A model generated the notes under the pieces. It was given only the letters and a program-made list of their open reading frames with translations. It did no database searches and was not told the DNA's origin. Both the position numbers and the translations under genes were made by a program. Positions 33,346-42,315 of a DNA stretch of 64,000 nt are shown here, one piece after another; position 1 is the first letter of the stretch, and every line of letters begins with the position of its first letter. The DNA is from Phycisphaerae bacterium. Its GTDB lineage: Bacteria > Planctomycetota > Phycisphaerae > JAJVII01. The stretch lies in the NCBI GenBank assembly GCA_022072085.1, contig JAJVII010000012.1, positions 62,001 through 126,000 on the forward strand, written 5' to 3'.

Positions 33346-35457
33346 ATGCAACTGATGAATCGCCTGCAACGCCTTTACTGGACCGCCCGGGGCCTGGGCT
33401 GGGACAACCTGCCCCGAAGACTTGTGCACGAGCTGCGGAAACGCAGCGGACGGCTCCGCCGCCGGCTGGACCCGCGACGCTTCGACGACGCGGCCTACCG
33501 CCGCGACACCGGCCTGACTCCCGGGCAATCCAGATCGCTCTGGTCGCAACGGGCAGGGCGCATGCTCCCCCTGCCCACGCCTACGATGCTCGAACGCGTC
33601 GCCGGCGGCCGCGAATGGCAGGCAGCCGTCACCGACGTCTGCGAGCAGGCCCTGGCCGGCGACTATCCGTTCTTCTCCAACTGGACCGGCCGACTGGGCT
33701 GGCCGCCCGACTTCAACCTCGACCCGGTACACGATATTCATTGGCCGACGAACGAGCACTGGACGCGGACCGCCCGGTCCGGCCCGCCGCGCGACGACAT
33801 CAAGCTGGTCTGGGAGCCGTCGCGGTTCACGCTGGCGTTTCACCTGGCCCGGACGTACGTCCGCGACGGCAGCGAACGGTGGGCCGAGGCCTTCTGGCGG
33901 ATGTTCGACGCCTGGGTCGAGCAGAATCCCCCCATGCTCACGGTCGCCTGGGGCTGCGGGCAGGAGATGACCTTCAGGCTGATGGCCATGCTGTTCGCGG
34001 CGTCGGCGACGCTGGAGAGCCCGGCCGCAACGGACGATCGGCTGGACGCCCTCTCGCGGCTGGCCTGGCAGACGGCCAACTCGGTCGAGGCCACCATCGA
34101 CTATGCCCGCTCGCAGGAGAACAACCACGCGCTGAGCGAGGCGGCCGGCCTGTGGACCGTCGGACTTCTGTTCCCCGAATTCCCGCGGGCCCGGAAGTGG
34201 CGGGATGCCGGCCAACAGGTGCTTGCCGCGGAGTCGGCCCGCCAGATCTACGCCGACGGTTCGTTTGTGCAGAACTCGCTCAACTACCACCGCGTGATGA
34301 TGGACGACCTGGCCTGGTGCTGCGCGCTGGGGCGTCGCAATGGTCAGCTCCTGGACGGCGTCGAGCACCGTCTGGCGGCGGCGACGGACTGGCTGGGCGA
34401 GATGATCGACCCGGCTAGCGGACGCGTGCCCAACTATGGCGCCAACGACGGTGCGAACGTCCTGCCGCTGAGCGTCTGCGACTATCTCGACTACCGCCCG
34501 ACGCTCCAGGCGGCGCACGGCCTGCTGCACGGCTGCCGCCGGCTGGCGGCCGGGCCGTGGGACGAGAAGATGCTCTGGCTGTGCGGCCGGGAAAGCCTGT
34601 CGGCGCCAGTGAAGTCACCGCCGCGATCGGCTGCCTGGTCCGCGCCCGACGGCGGCTACTACGTCCTCCGCGGGCCGCGCTCCTGGGCCATGACGCGATG
34701 CCACACCTTCCGCGACCGCCCGGGCCAGCCGGACATGCTGCACGTCGATCTGTGGATCGACGGGGTCAACGTCCTGCGCGACGGCGGCAGCTACTCCTAC
34801 CAGGCCCCGCCGCCCTGGAAGCAATACTTCAAGTCCACCGCCGCCCAGAACACGGTCGAAGTCGGCGGCGTGGACCAGATGGTTCACGGGCCCGGGTTCC
34901 TCTGGTTCCAGTGGACGCGGTCGCGGCTGGCGAAGTTCGCCGCTTCGCCCGACGACGGCGCGGGCGACTTCGAGGGCGAACACGACGGCTACCGGCGCCT
35001 TCGGCCGGGCGTGCTGCACCGCCGAGCGGTCGCCCGTCGCGGCGAATTCTGGATCGTCGTGGATGACCTGCTGGGCGCGGGGCGCACGGAGTTGGCGCTG
35101 CGCTGGCGGCTGGCGGAGGGGAACTGGCGGCAGATGGAACGCAACGCGTGGTCGGCCGACCTGCCCGGCGTCGGCCCGATTCGTGTGGCCGTCGCCGCGG
35201 AGGCGGAGGGGCGACTGTTGGCCGGACAGGAATCGCCCGGGCCCGAAGGATGGGAATCGCTTTACTACGGCCGCAAACAGCCGGCGCCGACCGTCGTGCT
35301 GGCCGAGTCTGCGGACCTGCCACGGCGCTACGTCACCGTCATCGCGCCAGGCCCCCGGCTGGGCGTCGCCGTCCGGAGCGAGACTCTGATTGTCAGCGGG
35401 GAAACGGTGCTGGAGATGACATTCGCCCCCCCGGGCCGCTCACCGATTCTTGCCTGA
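33346..35457 (+). CDS. Heparinase II/III-family protein
   Basis: 703 aa. N-terminal alpha/alpha toroid (residues about 90-380: IKLVWEPSRFTLAFHLARTY, AWGCGQEMTFRLMAML, QENNHALSEAAGLWTVGLLF, NYHRVMMDDLAWC) with the Asn-His pair typical of the family. The C-terminal beta-sandwich (residues about 430-690) carries HTFRDRPGQPDMLHVDLWID and NTVEVGGVDQM. No signal peptide is evident, which is common for such proteins in exopolysaccharide loci. It is likely a polysaccharide lyase acting on the glycan made here, or a processing enzyme. It lies 24 bp after the fkbH-like gene and its 3' end overlaps the convergent GT4 gene by 18 bp. Confidence 0.85.
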   Translation: MQLMNRLQRLYWTARGLGWDNLPRRLVHELRKRSGRLRRRLDPRRFDDAAYRRDTGLTPGQSRSLWSQRAGRMLPLPTPTMLERVAGGREWQAAVTDVCEQALAGDYPFFSNWTGRLGWPPDFNLDPVHDIHWPTNEHWTRTARSGPPRDDIKLVWEPSRFTLAFHLARTYVRDGSERWAEAFWRMFDAWVEQNPPMLTVAWGCGQEMTFRLMAMLFAASATLESPAATDDRLDALSRLAWQTANSVEATIDYARSQENNHALSEAAGLWTVGLLFPEFPRARKWRDAGQQVLAAESARQIYADGSFVQNSLNYHRVMMDDLAWCCALGRRNGQLLDGVEHRLAAATDWLGEMIDPASGRVPNYGANDGANVLPLSVCDYLDYRPTLQAAHGLLHGCRRLAAGPWDEKMLWLCGRESLSAPVKSPPRSAAWSAPDGGYYVLRGPRSWAMTRCHTFRDRPGQPDMLHVDLWIDGVNVLRDGGSYSYQAPPPWKQYFKSTAAQNTVEVGGVDQMVHGPGFLWFQWTRSRLAKFAASPDDGAGDFEGEHDGYRRLRPGVLHRRAVARRGEFWIVVDDLLGAGRTELALRWRLAEGNWRQMERNAWSADLPGVGPIRVAVAAEAEGRLLAGQESPGPEGWESLYYGRKQPAPTVVLAESADLPRRYVTVIAPGPRLGVAVRSETLIVSGETVLEMTFAPPGRSPILA

Positions 35458-36663
35458 CTCGGCCTGCACACGCTGGAGCGTGGCGATGAAGCGGTCGGCC
35501 ATCGCGTCGCGACCGAACTCCCGCTCAGCCAGCAGGCGCGACTGAACCCCCATCGGCTTCAACTCGTCGCGGTGATCCCGCATCCACAGGACGGCGTCGG
35601 CGAAGGCCGCTGGATCGTCCGGCGGCGCGACGCAGCCGCAGCGGTTGGTCTCGATCAGCCCAGCCAGCCAGCCGGGGTAGTTGGTCAGCACCGGCAGGCC
35701 CGCGGCGATGTAGTCGAAGAACTTGTTGGGGCTGGTCCCGTTGTAGAAGCCCGGCACGTTGGCCAGGATCTGCATGCCCACGTCCACGTGCGGCAGGATG
35801 CCGGCCAGTTCGAGCTTGGAGACCGGGTCGTGGAACGCGACCAGGGCGTCGAGCCCCTCGGCCTTGGCCCGGGCCTGGAGCCCCGGCTTGAGCCCACCAC
35901 TGCCGATGAAGATGAAGCGCACGTCCGTCACGCCGCGCTGCTTGAGGACCGCGGCGGCGTCGAGCACGGCGTCCAGCCCGTTGGCCCGGCCGTGGGCCCC
36001 CGTGAAGACCAGCTTGAAGGCGTCACCGGCCAGCGCCGGGTGGTCGAAGCGCGGGGCGTCGGGGCGGAAGATGTCCAGGTCGCAACTGTTGGGGATGAAC
36101 GTGATGTCGTCGGGGCTCACGCCCGACGCGGCGATGTGCTCCTTCATCCCCGGCGCGAGGATGACGACGTGGGCTGCCGCCCGGTAGAACGACACCTCCA
36201 TCCGCCGCAGATACCACTTGAGCAGCGGATTGGTCAGCAGGCCCATGTCGATGGCCAACTGCGGCCAGATGTCGCGGACCTCGAAGACGAAAGGCACGCC
36301 AAGTCTGCGAGCAGCGTCGCGGCCCGGCTTGCCGACGTTCAGCGGGGTGGAGGTGGCGAAGACCAGGTCGGCCCGGCTGGCGACGGCGACGCGGGCGGCC
36401 AGCTTGCAGAACCGGTTGAAGGCCATCCATCGCCGGCGGAAGCTCATCGCGTTGGAATAAGCGACGTTGAGGAAGTGGACCTCGATGCCGTCGATGTTCT
36501 CGGTGGCCGGGCCGCCCGGGTCCGACTTCGACGCGCCGGCGCCGCCGGCGATCATCGTCACGCGATGGCCGCTCTGGGCCATGCGACGGGCAAACTCGTA
36601 GCTTCGCGTCCCGCCGCTGCGATCGGGCGTCGTGAAATGCTGATGGATGTAGGCTACGTGCAT
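35440..36663 (-). CDS. GT4-family glycosyltransferase
   Basis: 407 aa from ATG 36663. The N-terminal Rossmann fold begins MHVAYIHQHFTTPDRSGGTR with a Gly-rich donor loop. The C-terminal GT-B half has DAPRFDHPALAGDAFKLVFT, FIFIGSGGLKPGLQ and the family ExF-E stretch as GTSPNKFFDYIAAGLPVLTN. WbuB-like members of this family add N-acetylsugars or fucosamine to lipid-linked repeat units in the cytoplasm. It is the last gene of the long leftward polysaccharide operon. Confidence 0.87.
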   Translation of the reverse strand: MHVAYIHQHFTTPDRSGGTRSYEFARRMAQSGHRVTMIAGGAGASKSDPGGPATENIDGIEVHFLNVAYSNAMSFRRRWMAFNRFCKLAARVAVASRADLVFATSTPLNVGKPGRDAARRLGVPFVFEVRDIWPQLAIDMGLLTNPLLKWYLRRMEVSFYRAAAHVVILAPGMKEHIAASGVSPDDITFIPNSCDLDIFRPDAPRFDHPALAGDAFKLVFTGAHGRANGLDAVLDAAAVLKQRGVTDVRFIFIGSGGLKPGLQARAKAEGLDALVAFHDPVSKLELAGILPHVDVGMQILANVPGFYNGTSPNKFFDYIAAGLPVLTNYPGWLAGLIETNRCGCVAPPDDPAAFADAVLWMRDHRDELKPMGVQSRLLAEREFGRDAMADRFIATLQRVQAESGKNR

Positions 36664-36673
36664 GTTCGCCCCG

Positions 36674-38860
36674 TCACTTATTCGAAGGTGCAGCGCCGCC
36701 GCCCGAGAGCAGGTCGGCATACTCGTCAGCCAGAACGACGGTCCGACGCTCCGTGGCCGCCGTCATCGCGGCGAAGCTCGCGAGCGTCGCGTTGACCAGT
36801 TGGTCCAGCGGAATCAGCGGCTGGCCGCCGGCGGCGACGCGATCGACGAACGCCGCGAACTCCGCGCGGTGTCCCTTGTCCTGGCGGCGGGTCTTCAATC
36901 GCTTGAAGCCACCGAATCCGTAGGCGACCGTCTTGCGGAAGTTGTCGATCTGGACCGCCCTGCCCTGGCTGAACAGTTCCGCGCGCTCCTTGGGGAAGTT
37001 CCTGGGACCGTTGGCGAAGTAGTCCACGGTTCCCACCGAACCGTCCTGGAAGCCCAGCGTGATCGACATCTTGTCCACGCGGACCGCGACACCCTCGCCC
37101 ATCATGGTGGCGGCGACGGTGCGCACCGGCGAACCGGCGTAGAACGACAGCAGGTCGATGTAGTGGCAGGCCTCGCCGATGATCCGCCCGCCGCCGCGGA
37201 CCGGGTCGTGCACCCAGTGCTCCGGCGGGATGATCCCGGCGTTGGCCAGAAAACGCATCGCCAGCGGCTCGCTGCGCCCGGCCAGCAGTTCGCGGACCTT
37301 CACGCTGTGCGGCGAGAAGCGGCGGTTGAAGCCGACCATCACCTGCAAGCCCGGGGCGGCCCGGACGGCGGCCAGGATGTCGGCCACCTGCTGGGTGTTC
37401 ATCGCCAGGGGCTTCTCGACCATCACGTGCTTGCCGGCGGCGAGGGCCTCGACGACCATCCGGGCGTGCAGGCTGTGGCCGACGGCGATGATCACCGCGT
37501 TGATTTCGGGATCGCCGAGGATCAGCTTGTAGTCGGTGACGGCCTGGCGGGCCTTGCCCTTGCCGGCCAGGAAGGCGGCGGCTCGGCCGTCCAGGTCCGC
37601 GATGTACTTGATGTCGGCCCCGGTCCGGACCAGCGCCGGGATGAGCGTCATCTTGGAGAAGTTGCCCGCGCCGATCACGCCGACGACGACGCGACGGACC
37701 GACTGGGCAGCCGCGTCCGGGAGACGCAACGTGATCGACGTCGAGCGGTCGGCCTGCTCCGGGTATTCCAGGACCACGCCCAACGTACTGCCGCCGCTGA
37801 TGGCTTCGTAGGCCTCGGGAGCCTCGCTGAAGGCGAAGCGGTTGCTGATCAACGGATCGACCTTCAGGCTGCCGTCGGCCAGGGCGGCCAGCACCGCCTC
37901 GAAGTTCCGCTGCTCGGTCCAGCGGACGAACCCGACGGGGTAATCCTGCCCGCCCTGCTCGTAGGCTTCGTCGTATCGGCCCGGGCCGTAGCTGCACGAG
38001 ACCTGGAAGGTCAGCTCCTTCTCGTAGAAGTCGGTGCGGCGCAGGTTCAGTCCGATCACGCCGACCAGAACGATCCGCCCGCGCTTGCGGCACATCTCGG
38101 CCGCCTGGTGGATGATCTCGTCGGTCTTCGCCGAGGCGGTAATGATGACGCCGTCGGCGCCGCGACCGCCGGTCGCCGACATGGCCGCCGCGACCGGATC
38201 GCCGCCGGCGCCGACGTTGACGGTCTGGACGCCGAACGACTCAGCCAGCGCCAGGCGGGCGGGATTCACGTCGGTCCCGATGACGTGGCCGCCCGAGGCC
38301 CGCAGGAGCTGGGCCGTCACCAGGCCGATCAGACCCAGGCCGACGACCACGAACGTCTCGCCCAGGGCCGGGGCAGCCAGCCGGACGCCCTGGAGACCGA
38401 TGCTCGCCAGGACGGTGAAGGCGGCCTGCTCGTCGGTCACGCCGTCGGGAATCTTCGCGCAGAGGTTCCTGGGAACGCAGACGATTTCCGCGTGCGGCCC
38501 GTTGCTGACGACGCGGTCGCCCGGGGCGAAGCCAGCGACGCCCGGACCGACCTCCAGCACGACGCCGGCGTTGCAGTATCCCAGCGGCATGGGCTCGCCC
38601 AGCCGCGTGAACACCGCCTCCAGCGTCGGCAGCAGGCCGTCGGTCTTGATCTTGTCCAGGACCTGCTTGACCCGGTCGGGCTGGCTGCGGACCTTGGCCA
38701 GCAGGGACGCCTTGCCGAACTCGACCAGCATCTTCTCGGTGCCGGCGGAGATCAGCGTTCGGCGGGACTGGATGAGCAACTGGCCGCGCCCCGGCCGCGG
38801 CGCGGGCACGTCGGCCAGCATCACCTGCCCGCCCCGCATGTCATTGAGGACCTGTTTCAT
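36674..38860 (-). CDS. Two-domain oxidoreductase: zinc-type dehydrogenase fused to Gfo/Idh/MocA
   Basis: 728 aa. Residues 1-360 are a medium-chain alcohol-dehydrogenase domain (LGYCNAGVVLEVGPGVAGFA, VVVGLGLIGLVTAQLLRASG). Residues about 385-720 are a Gfo/Idh/MocA dehydrogenase (VVVGVIGAGNFSKMTLIPAL, HVMVEKPLAMNTQQ, GEACHYIDLLSFYAGSP). Such fusions occur repeatedly in polysaccharide loci and are thought to oxidise or reduce nucleotide sugars, but no member has a settled substrate that I can name. It ends 10 bp before the last GT4 gene. Confidence 0.87.
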   Translation of the reverse strand: MKQVLNDMRGGQVMLADVPAPRPGRGQLLIQSRRTLISAGTEKMLVEFGKASLLAKVRSQPDRVKQVLDKIKTDGLLPTLEAVFTRLGEPMPLGYCNAGVVLEVGPGVAGFAPGDRVVSNGPHAEIVCVPRNLCAKIPDGVTDEQAAFTVLASIGLQGVRLAAPALGETFVVVGLGLIGLVTAQLLRASGGHVIGTDVNPARLALAESFGVQTVNVGAGGDPVAAAMSATGGRGADGVIITASAKTDEIIHQAAEMCRKRGRIVLVGVIGLNLRRTDFYEKELTFQVSCSYGPGRYDEAYEQGGQDYPVGFVRWTEQRNFEAVLAALADGSLKVDPLISNRFAFSEAPEAYEAISGGSTLGVVLEYPEQADRSTSITLRLPDAAAQSVRRVVVGVIGAGNFSKMTLIPALVRTGADIKYIADLDGRAAAFLAGKGKARQAVTDYKLILGDPEINAVIIAVGHSLHARMVVEALAAGKHVMVEKPLAMNTQQVADILAAVRAAPGLQVMVGFNRRFSPHSVKVRELLAGRSEPLAMRFLANAGIIPPEHWVHDPVRGGGRIIGEACHYIDLLSFYAGSPVRTVAATMMGEGVAVRVDKMSITLGFQDGSVGTVDYFANGPRNFPKERAELFSQGRAVQIDNFRKTVAYGFGGFKRLKTRRQDKGHRAEFAAFVDRVAAGGQPLIPLDQLVNATLASFAAMTAATERRTVVLADEYADLLSGGGAAPSNK

Positions 38861-38936
38861 GATGCCCTTTCAGGGGTGCGGCCAAGCCGCGTCCAGCGTG
38901 TTATGAACTTCCGCCGCTCGATCCGTTGGACGAGGC

Positions 38937-39049
38937 ATGGCAAGGAAACCGTGCCCCGGCGACGCCACGGACGACGAATGGGCCTGTGTGACGCGGCACT
39001 TGACGCTGATGCGAAGGGACGCGCCTCAGCGGGAACACCCGCTTCATGA
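38937..39049 (+). pseudogene. N-terminal fragment of an IS5-family transposase
   Basis: The frame reads MARKPCPGDATDDEWACVTR, then about 18 residues including LMRRDAPQREHPLHE, the start of IS5/IS427-type transposases (DUF4096 region). It then runs into the 3' end of the glycosyltransferase gene, so all of the catalytic part is gone. No terminal inverted repeats were found. It is a relic of an insertion in the 183-bp gap inside the operon. Confidence 0.65.
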
Positions 39050-40255
39050 AGAAGCGGACCCGACGAACCTTTTCCACCCCTGGAAGGGACGGGGCTTGAT
39101 GGACTCGTCACCGAACAGGTAGCGGTAAAGGAGGACGAGGTTCGCTCGCTGGTGTTCCCATCGGTAGTGCTTCTCGTAGGCCTGACGGCCGCGGCGACCC
39201 GCTTCAACGCGCAATTCCGGGTGGGTAACCAGTTTGTCCAGCAGTTCGGTCAGCGCCTGCCTGTCGCCGTATGGGAGGCCCCAGCCCAGACCGTATTGCT
39301 CGGCCACGCGGGCCGGGTAACTGCCGGCCGTGCACAGATACGGCTTGCCCAGCATCATCGCCTCGAACATCTTGTTGGCGCTGGAAATGTAGATGACCTT
39401 CAGCGACGGATCATAGAGCAAGCTGATAAGGTCGGCCTGATCCATCCGCTTGAGCGACTCCTGGTGCGAGACCAGTCCGTCGAAGGTGACGTTGGTCATC
39501 GCCTCGTAGCGACGCCGGATCGCCGGGTCGCTCAGTTTGCCGAAGGCGTCCAGGCAAAGGTCCGAGCGGCTCTCGACGGCGTCGGCCAGCAGGAAGGCCC
39601 CGCGGAGCAGGGAGAGCCGGCCGCTGAAGTTGATCTTCAACGGCTGGCCGTCGGCTGGGCGGTAGTCCGGACCGCAGTCGTGCTCGGGGACGTTGAGCAC
39701 CTGGATGACCGGAACCCGTCGGGCGGCTGGGCGACCGAAGAACTCGGCGCAGACATCCAGGCAGCCCTGGCTGAGGAGGATGCCGTCAGCAAAAGGCGCG
39801 ACCATGCGGTCCAGCAGGGTGAACAACTGCGGGACGGGGAATGGTTGGCCGGTCAGGCACAGCCCCCAGGCGTCGCGGATGTCATAGACCACCTTCACGC
39901 GCCGAAACAACTTGCAGGCGACCGCCGGGACGAAGGCGTCCAGGTTCATCGCGTGGATCAGGTCGTAATGGCCCCGCAGGTACTGACGAAACAGCCATAT
40001 CCACCACAGCGGCCAGTAGAGAAAGTACTTCTTGCTGGACGCCGGGACCGGTCGCTGGAAGCGGAGGATATCGAAGCCGTCGGCCTGCTCGCGGGCGGGC
40101 AGATCGCCGCCGACGTTCCAGCAGAGAACCGTCACCTCGTACCCAAGTTCCCGCAGGGTCGAGACGGTCCGCGGTCCGGCTGGCGTGGAGTCCCACAGCC
40201 CGCCGCGAACCACGCAGGCGCGACGGCGGCGACCGACCTGGGGCGAGTCACTCAC
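39044..40255 (-). CDS. GT4-family glycosyltransferase
   Basis: 403 aa from GTG 40255, which has AGGAG eight bases upstream and overlaps the acyltransferase stop by 8 bp. N-terminal CVVRGGLWDSTPAGPRTVST resembles the donor-loop region of GT4 enzymes; LIHAMNLDAFVPAVACKLF is in the acceptor domain. In the C-terminal half LKINFSGRLSLLRGAFLLAD and SSANKMFEAMMLGKPYLCT carry the usual E(x7)E-like element. A cytoplasmic enzyme of repeat-unit assembly. Donor sugar unknown. Confidence 0.85.
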   Translation of the reverse strand: MSDSPQVGRRRRACVVRGGLWDSTPAGPRTVSTLRELGYEVTVLCWNVGGDLPAREQADGFDILRFQRPVPASSKKYFLYWPLWWIWLFRQYLRGHYDLIHAMNLDAFVPAVACKLFRRVKVVYDIRDAWGLCLTGQPFPVPQLFTLLDRMVAPFADGILLSQGCLDVCAEFFGRPAARRVPVIQVLNVPEHDCGPDYRPADGQPLKINFSGRLSLLRGAFLLADAVESRSDLCLDAFGKLSDPAIRRRYEAMTNVTFDGLVSHQESLKRMDQADLISLLYDPSLKVIYISSANKMFEAMMLGKPYLCTAGSYPARVAEQYGLGWGLPYGDRQALTELLDKLVTHPELRVEAGRRGRQAYEKHYRWEHQRANLVLLYRYLFGDESIKPRPFQGWKRFVGSASS

Positions 40256-40826
40256 CGGCCTGCTCCTCCCGCGTCTGACCGACAAGCTGCTCGAATTGCT
40301 CCAGCAGGTCGGTTCGACCGCCTCGTTCCAGTTGCCGTTGGAGGTAGTCACGGCTGTCGCCGACCGGCTCGGCCGGGCTGCCCACAACGATGGTCCAGGG
40401 GGGAATCTTGCCGCGAGCCACCGAGCCTGCCCCGACCACGGCCCCGCGGCCCAGTTCCACGCCCGGCATCAGCACCGAGTAGGTTCCGACAAACGCGAAC
40501 GGCCCTACCTTTACGGGACGGAACACGCCGAAGGGCTTCTCGAACGTCATGCCAAGTCCGCGACCGATCGTGTACGGCGACCAGTCGTGCGTGAGAATCC
40601 GCACGTTCGAGGAGATCGTGCAGCCCTCGTTCAGCTCGATCATCGAATAGTCGGTGCCGTCGAACCAGATCTGGGCGGAGATGTAGTTCGGGCGGCCGTT
40701 GATGACCATGCCCCGCCGCTTGTAGTAACGCAGCATGAAGCGCGTGCAGGTCGACGGGCTGATGGGCGAAATGATGTTGCGCAGCTTGAACACCACCGCC
40801 TTCTCAATCTTCCTGAACAGCGACAT
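40248..40826 (-). CDS. Hexapeptide-repeat O-acetyltransferase
   Basis: 192 aa from ATG 40826 (AAAGGGAACCTG upstream). Left-handed beta-helix repeats: MIELNEGCTISSNVRILTHD, VKVGPFAFVGTYSVLMPGVE and LGRGAVVGAGSVARGKIPPW, with the C-terminal IVVGSPAEPVG of the WcaF/CysE-like group. The His in RILTHDWSPY is the likely catalytic residue. It probably acetylates a sugar of the repeat unit. Confidence 0.85.
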   Translation of the reverse strand: MSLFRKIEKAVVFKLRNIISPISPSTCTRFMLRYYKRRGMVINGRPNYISAQIWFDGTDYSMIELNEGCTISSNVRILTHDWSPYTIGRGLGMTFEKPFGVFRPVKVGPFAFVGTYSVLMPGVELGRGAVVGAGSVARGKIPPWTIVVGSPAEPVGDSRDYLQRQLERGGRTDLLEQFEQLVGQTREEQAGE

Positions 40827-40894
40827 CAGGTTCCCTTTCTGCCCTGTATGACCCCCGTCGCTTCCGTCGTCCTGAGACGGCCGCCGGGCCTGGC

Positions 40895-42235
40895 TCAGGC
40901 CCCCGGACTCCACAGGTCACGCCGCTGAGCGTCGATCTCCGCCTGGACAAGTTCCGGCGCCAGATTATCGAGCCCTCGCGTGCAGACGTAGCCGCCGACC
41001 ACGACGACAACCAGGACTCCGAAGTTGGTTCCAGTGAATCCGGTCCGCATCAACAGGTAAGACCAAGCCGCCATGGTCACAACCAGGAAGGCCTTCAGCC
41101 ACGTTGTCGGCCGAATCATCCACCCATAGACCTTGTAAACCAACAAGGCCCATATCACGCCATAGAGCCAGGGGCCCAGCGGCCCGAACAGCATGTGGGC
41201 CTCGGCCAGGCAGCCGAAGGTGCTGACGTGATAGGACACTGTCTCGCGATCGAATGCCGGCTTGAAGTAGCGGCTATAGAGGCCCACCATCGGCTTCCCC
41301 GGCCACACGGCGCGAGGGATGATCACAATGACGCTATCGTAGGCGGCCTCGGGCAGGCGTCGCGGCGACCACCTGAAGTTCTCGATCACGAGTGGCAGGT
41401 AGTAGCCTTCCTTCTGATACTTGTATAAGTGCGAAGTCGCGCCCGCGAAGGTATCCCGTTCGCCCACGCGTCCCAGCAGCATGAAGGCGAAGATGACAAC
41501 TGCGAAGGCGGCCGCCGCGGTCAAGGCGAGGTGCCACATCTTCTTGAAGAAGCCGGCCGACGACCACTTGAGCATCTGCCATACGACCAGCAGCACAATC
41601 AGGGGCATGACCACCGCCGTCTTGCCGGCCCCAAGGATCGTCAGCCCCGCAACCAGGCAGAAGAACAGGATCGACTTCTTCGACTTGTTCTCGCTGAACA
41701 CCATTATCGCGGCAAAAATCAGGATCAGGCCCCTGAAGATGTTCCGCAGGTAATTGATTGGCCCCAGTCCCTCCTTGATGTAGGTGTACGCCCTTGGATT
41801 GAGGGCTCGATCGATCATCGTCAGGGGATTGAATCCGACACCGGCCCCCAGCGAGATAATCATGAACGCCAGAAACAAGAAGAAGATCAGCTTCGTCCGC
41901 CACTGCACCTGCTCGGGGACAGGGAGGATTGGGAGGGCAATCTTCCTCCTCTGACGAAACAGCAGGACCAGACTGATCGCGTAGAACGTGTAGAAGAACT
42001 TCCGCAGGGTCCAGAACGCCAGACTGAACTGTTCGGTCTTGAGCAAGCTCAGTCGATAGATCGGCTCCCAGTACATGTGGCCCAGGTAGGGCCCGACGTA
42101 GAGCATGCCAAACGCGCCCAGGAACAGCGTCATCGGCGAAAAGACGCGGTAGTTCCGCCCAAGGATCAGCAACTCCATCGCCAGCATGACCAGCAAGGCG
42201 ATCGGAATGTCCAGGAAGAAAGGATAGTCGCTCAT
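40895..42235 (-). CDS. Wzy-like O-antigen/polysaccharide polymerase
   Basis: 446 aa with about ten to twelve membrane helices and no other domain. The sequence pattern (LGPINYLRNIFRGLILIFAA, AVWPGKPMVGLYSRYF, AEAHMLFGPLGPWLYGV) fits oligosaccharide repeat-unit polymerases of the O-antigen type: a periplasmic loop rich in Arg/Tyr and a proline-glycine turn near the end. Wzy proteins are poorly conserved, so the call rests on topology and position between glycosyltransferases and the Wzx flippase. Confidence 0.75.
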   Translation of the reverse strand: MSDYPFFLDIPIALLVMLAMELLILGRNYRVFSPMTLFLGAFGMLYVGPYLGHMYWEPIYRLSLLKTEQFSLAFWTLRKFFYTFYAISLVLLFRQRRKIALPILPVPEQVQWRTKLIFFLFLAFMIISLGAGVGFNPLTMIDRALNPRAYTYIKEGLGPINYLRNIFRGLILIFAAIMVFSENKSKKSILFFCLVAGLTILGAGKTAVVMPLIVLLVVWQMLKWSSAGFFKKMWHLALTAAAAFAVVIFAFMLLGRVGERDTFAGATSHLYKYQKEGYYLPLVIENFRWSPRRLPEAAYDSVIVIIPRAVWPGKPMVGLYSRYFKPAFDRETVSYHVSTFGCLAEAHMLFGPLGPWLYGVIWALLVYKVYGWMIRPTTWLKAFLVVTMAAWSYLLMRTGFTGTNFGVLVVVVVGGYVCTRGLDNLAPELVQAEIDAQRRDLWSPGA

Positions 42236-42315
42236 CGCCTACCAACCTCGATGCCTTGTCTCGGCAAGACGCCCGCGACGTCTGCCTGCTCTCATTATAC
42301 GACAATGACAGTCGG

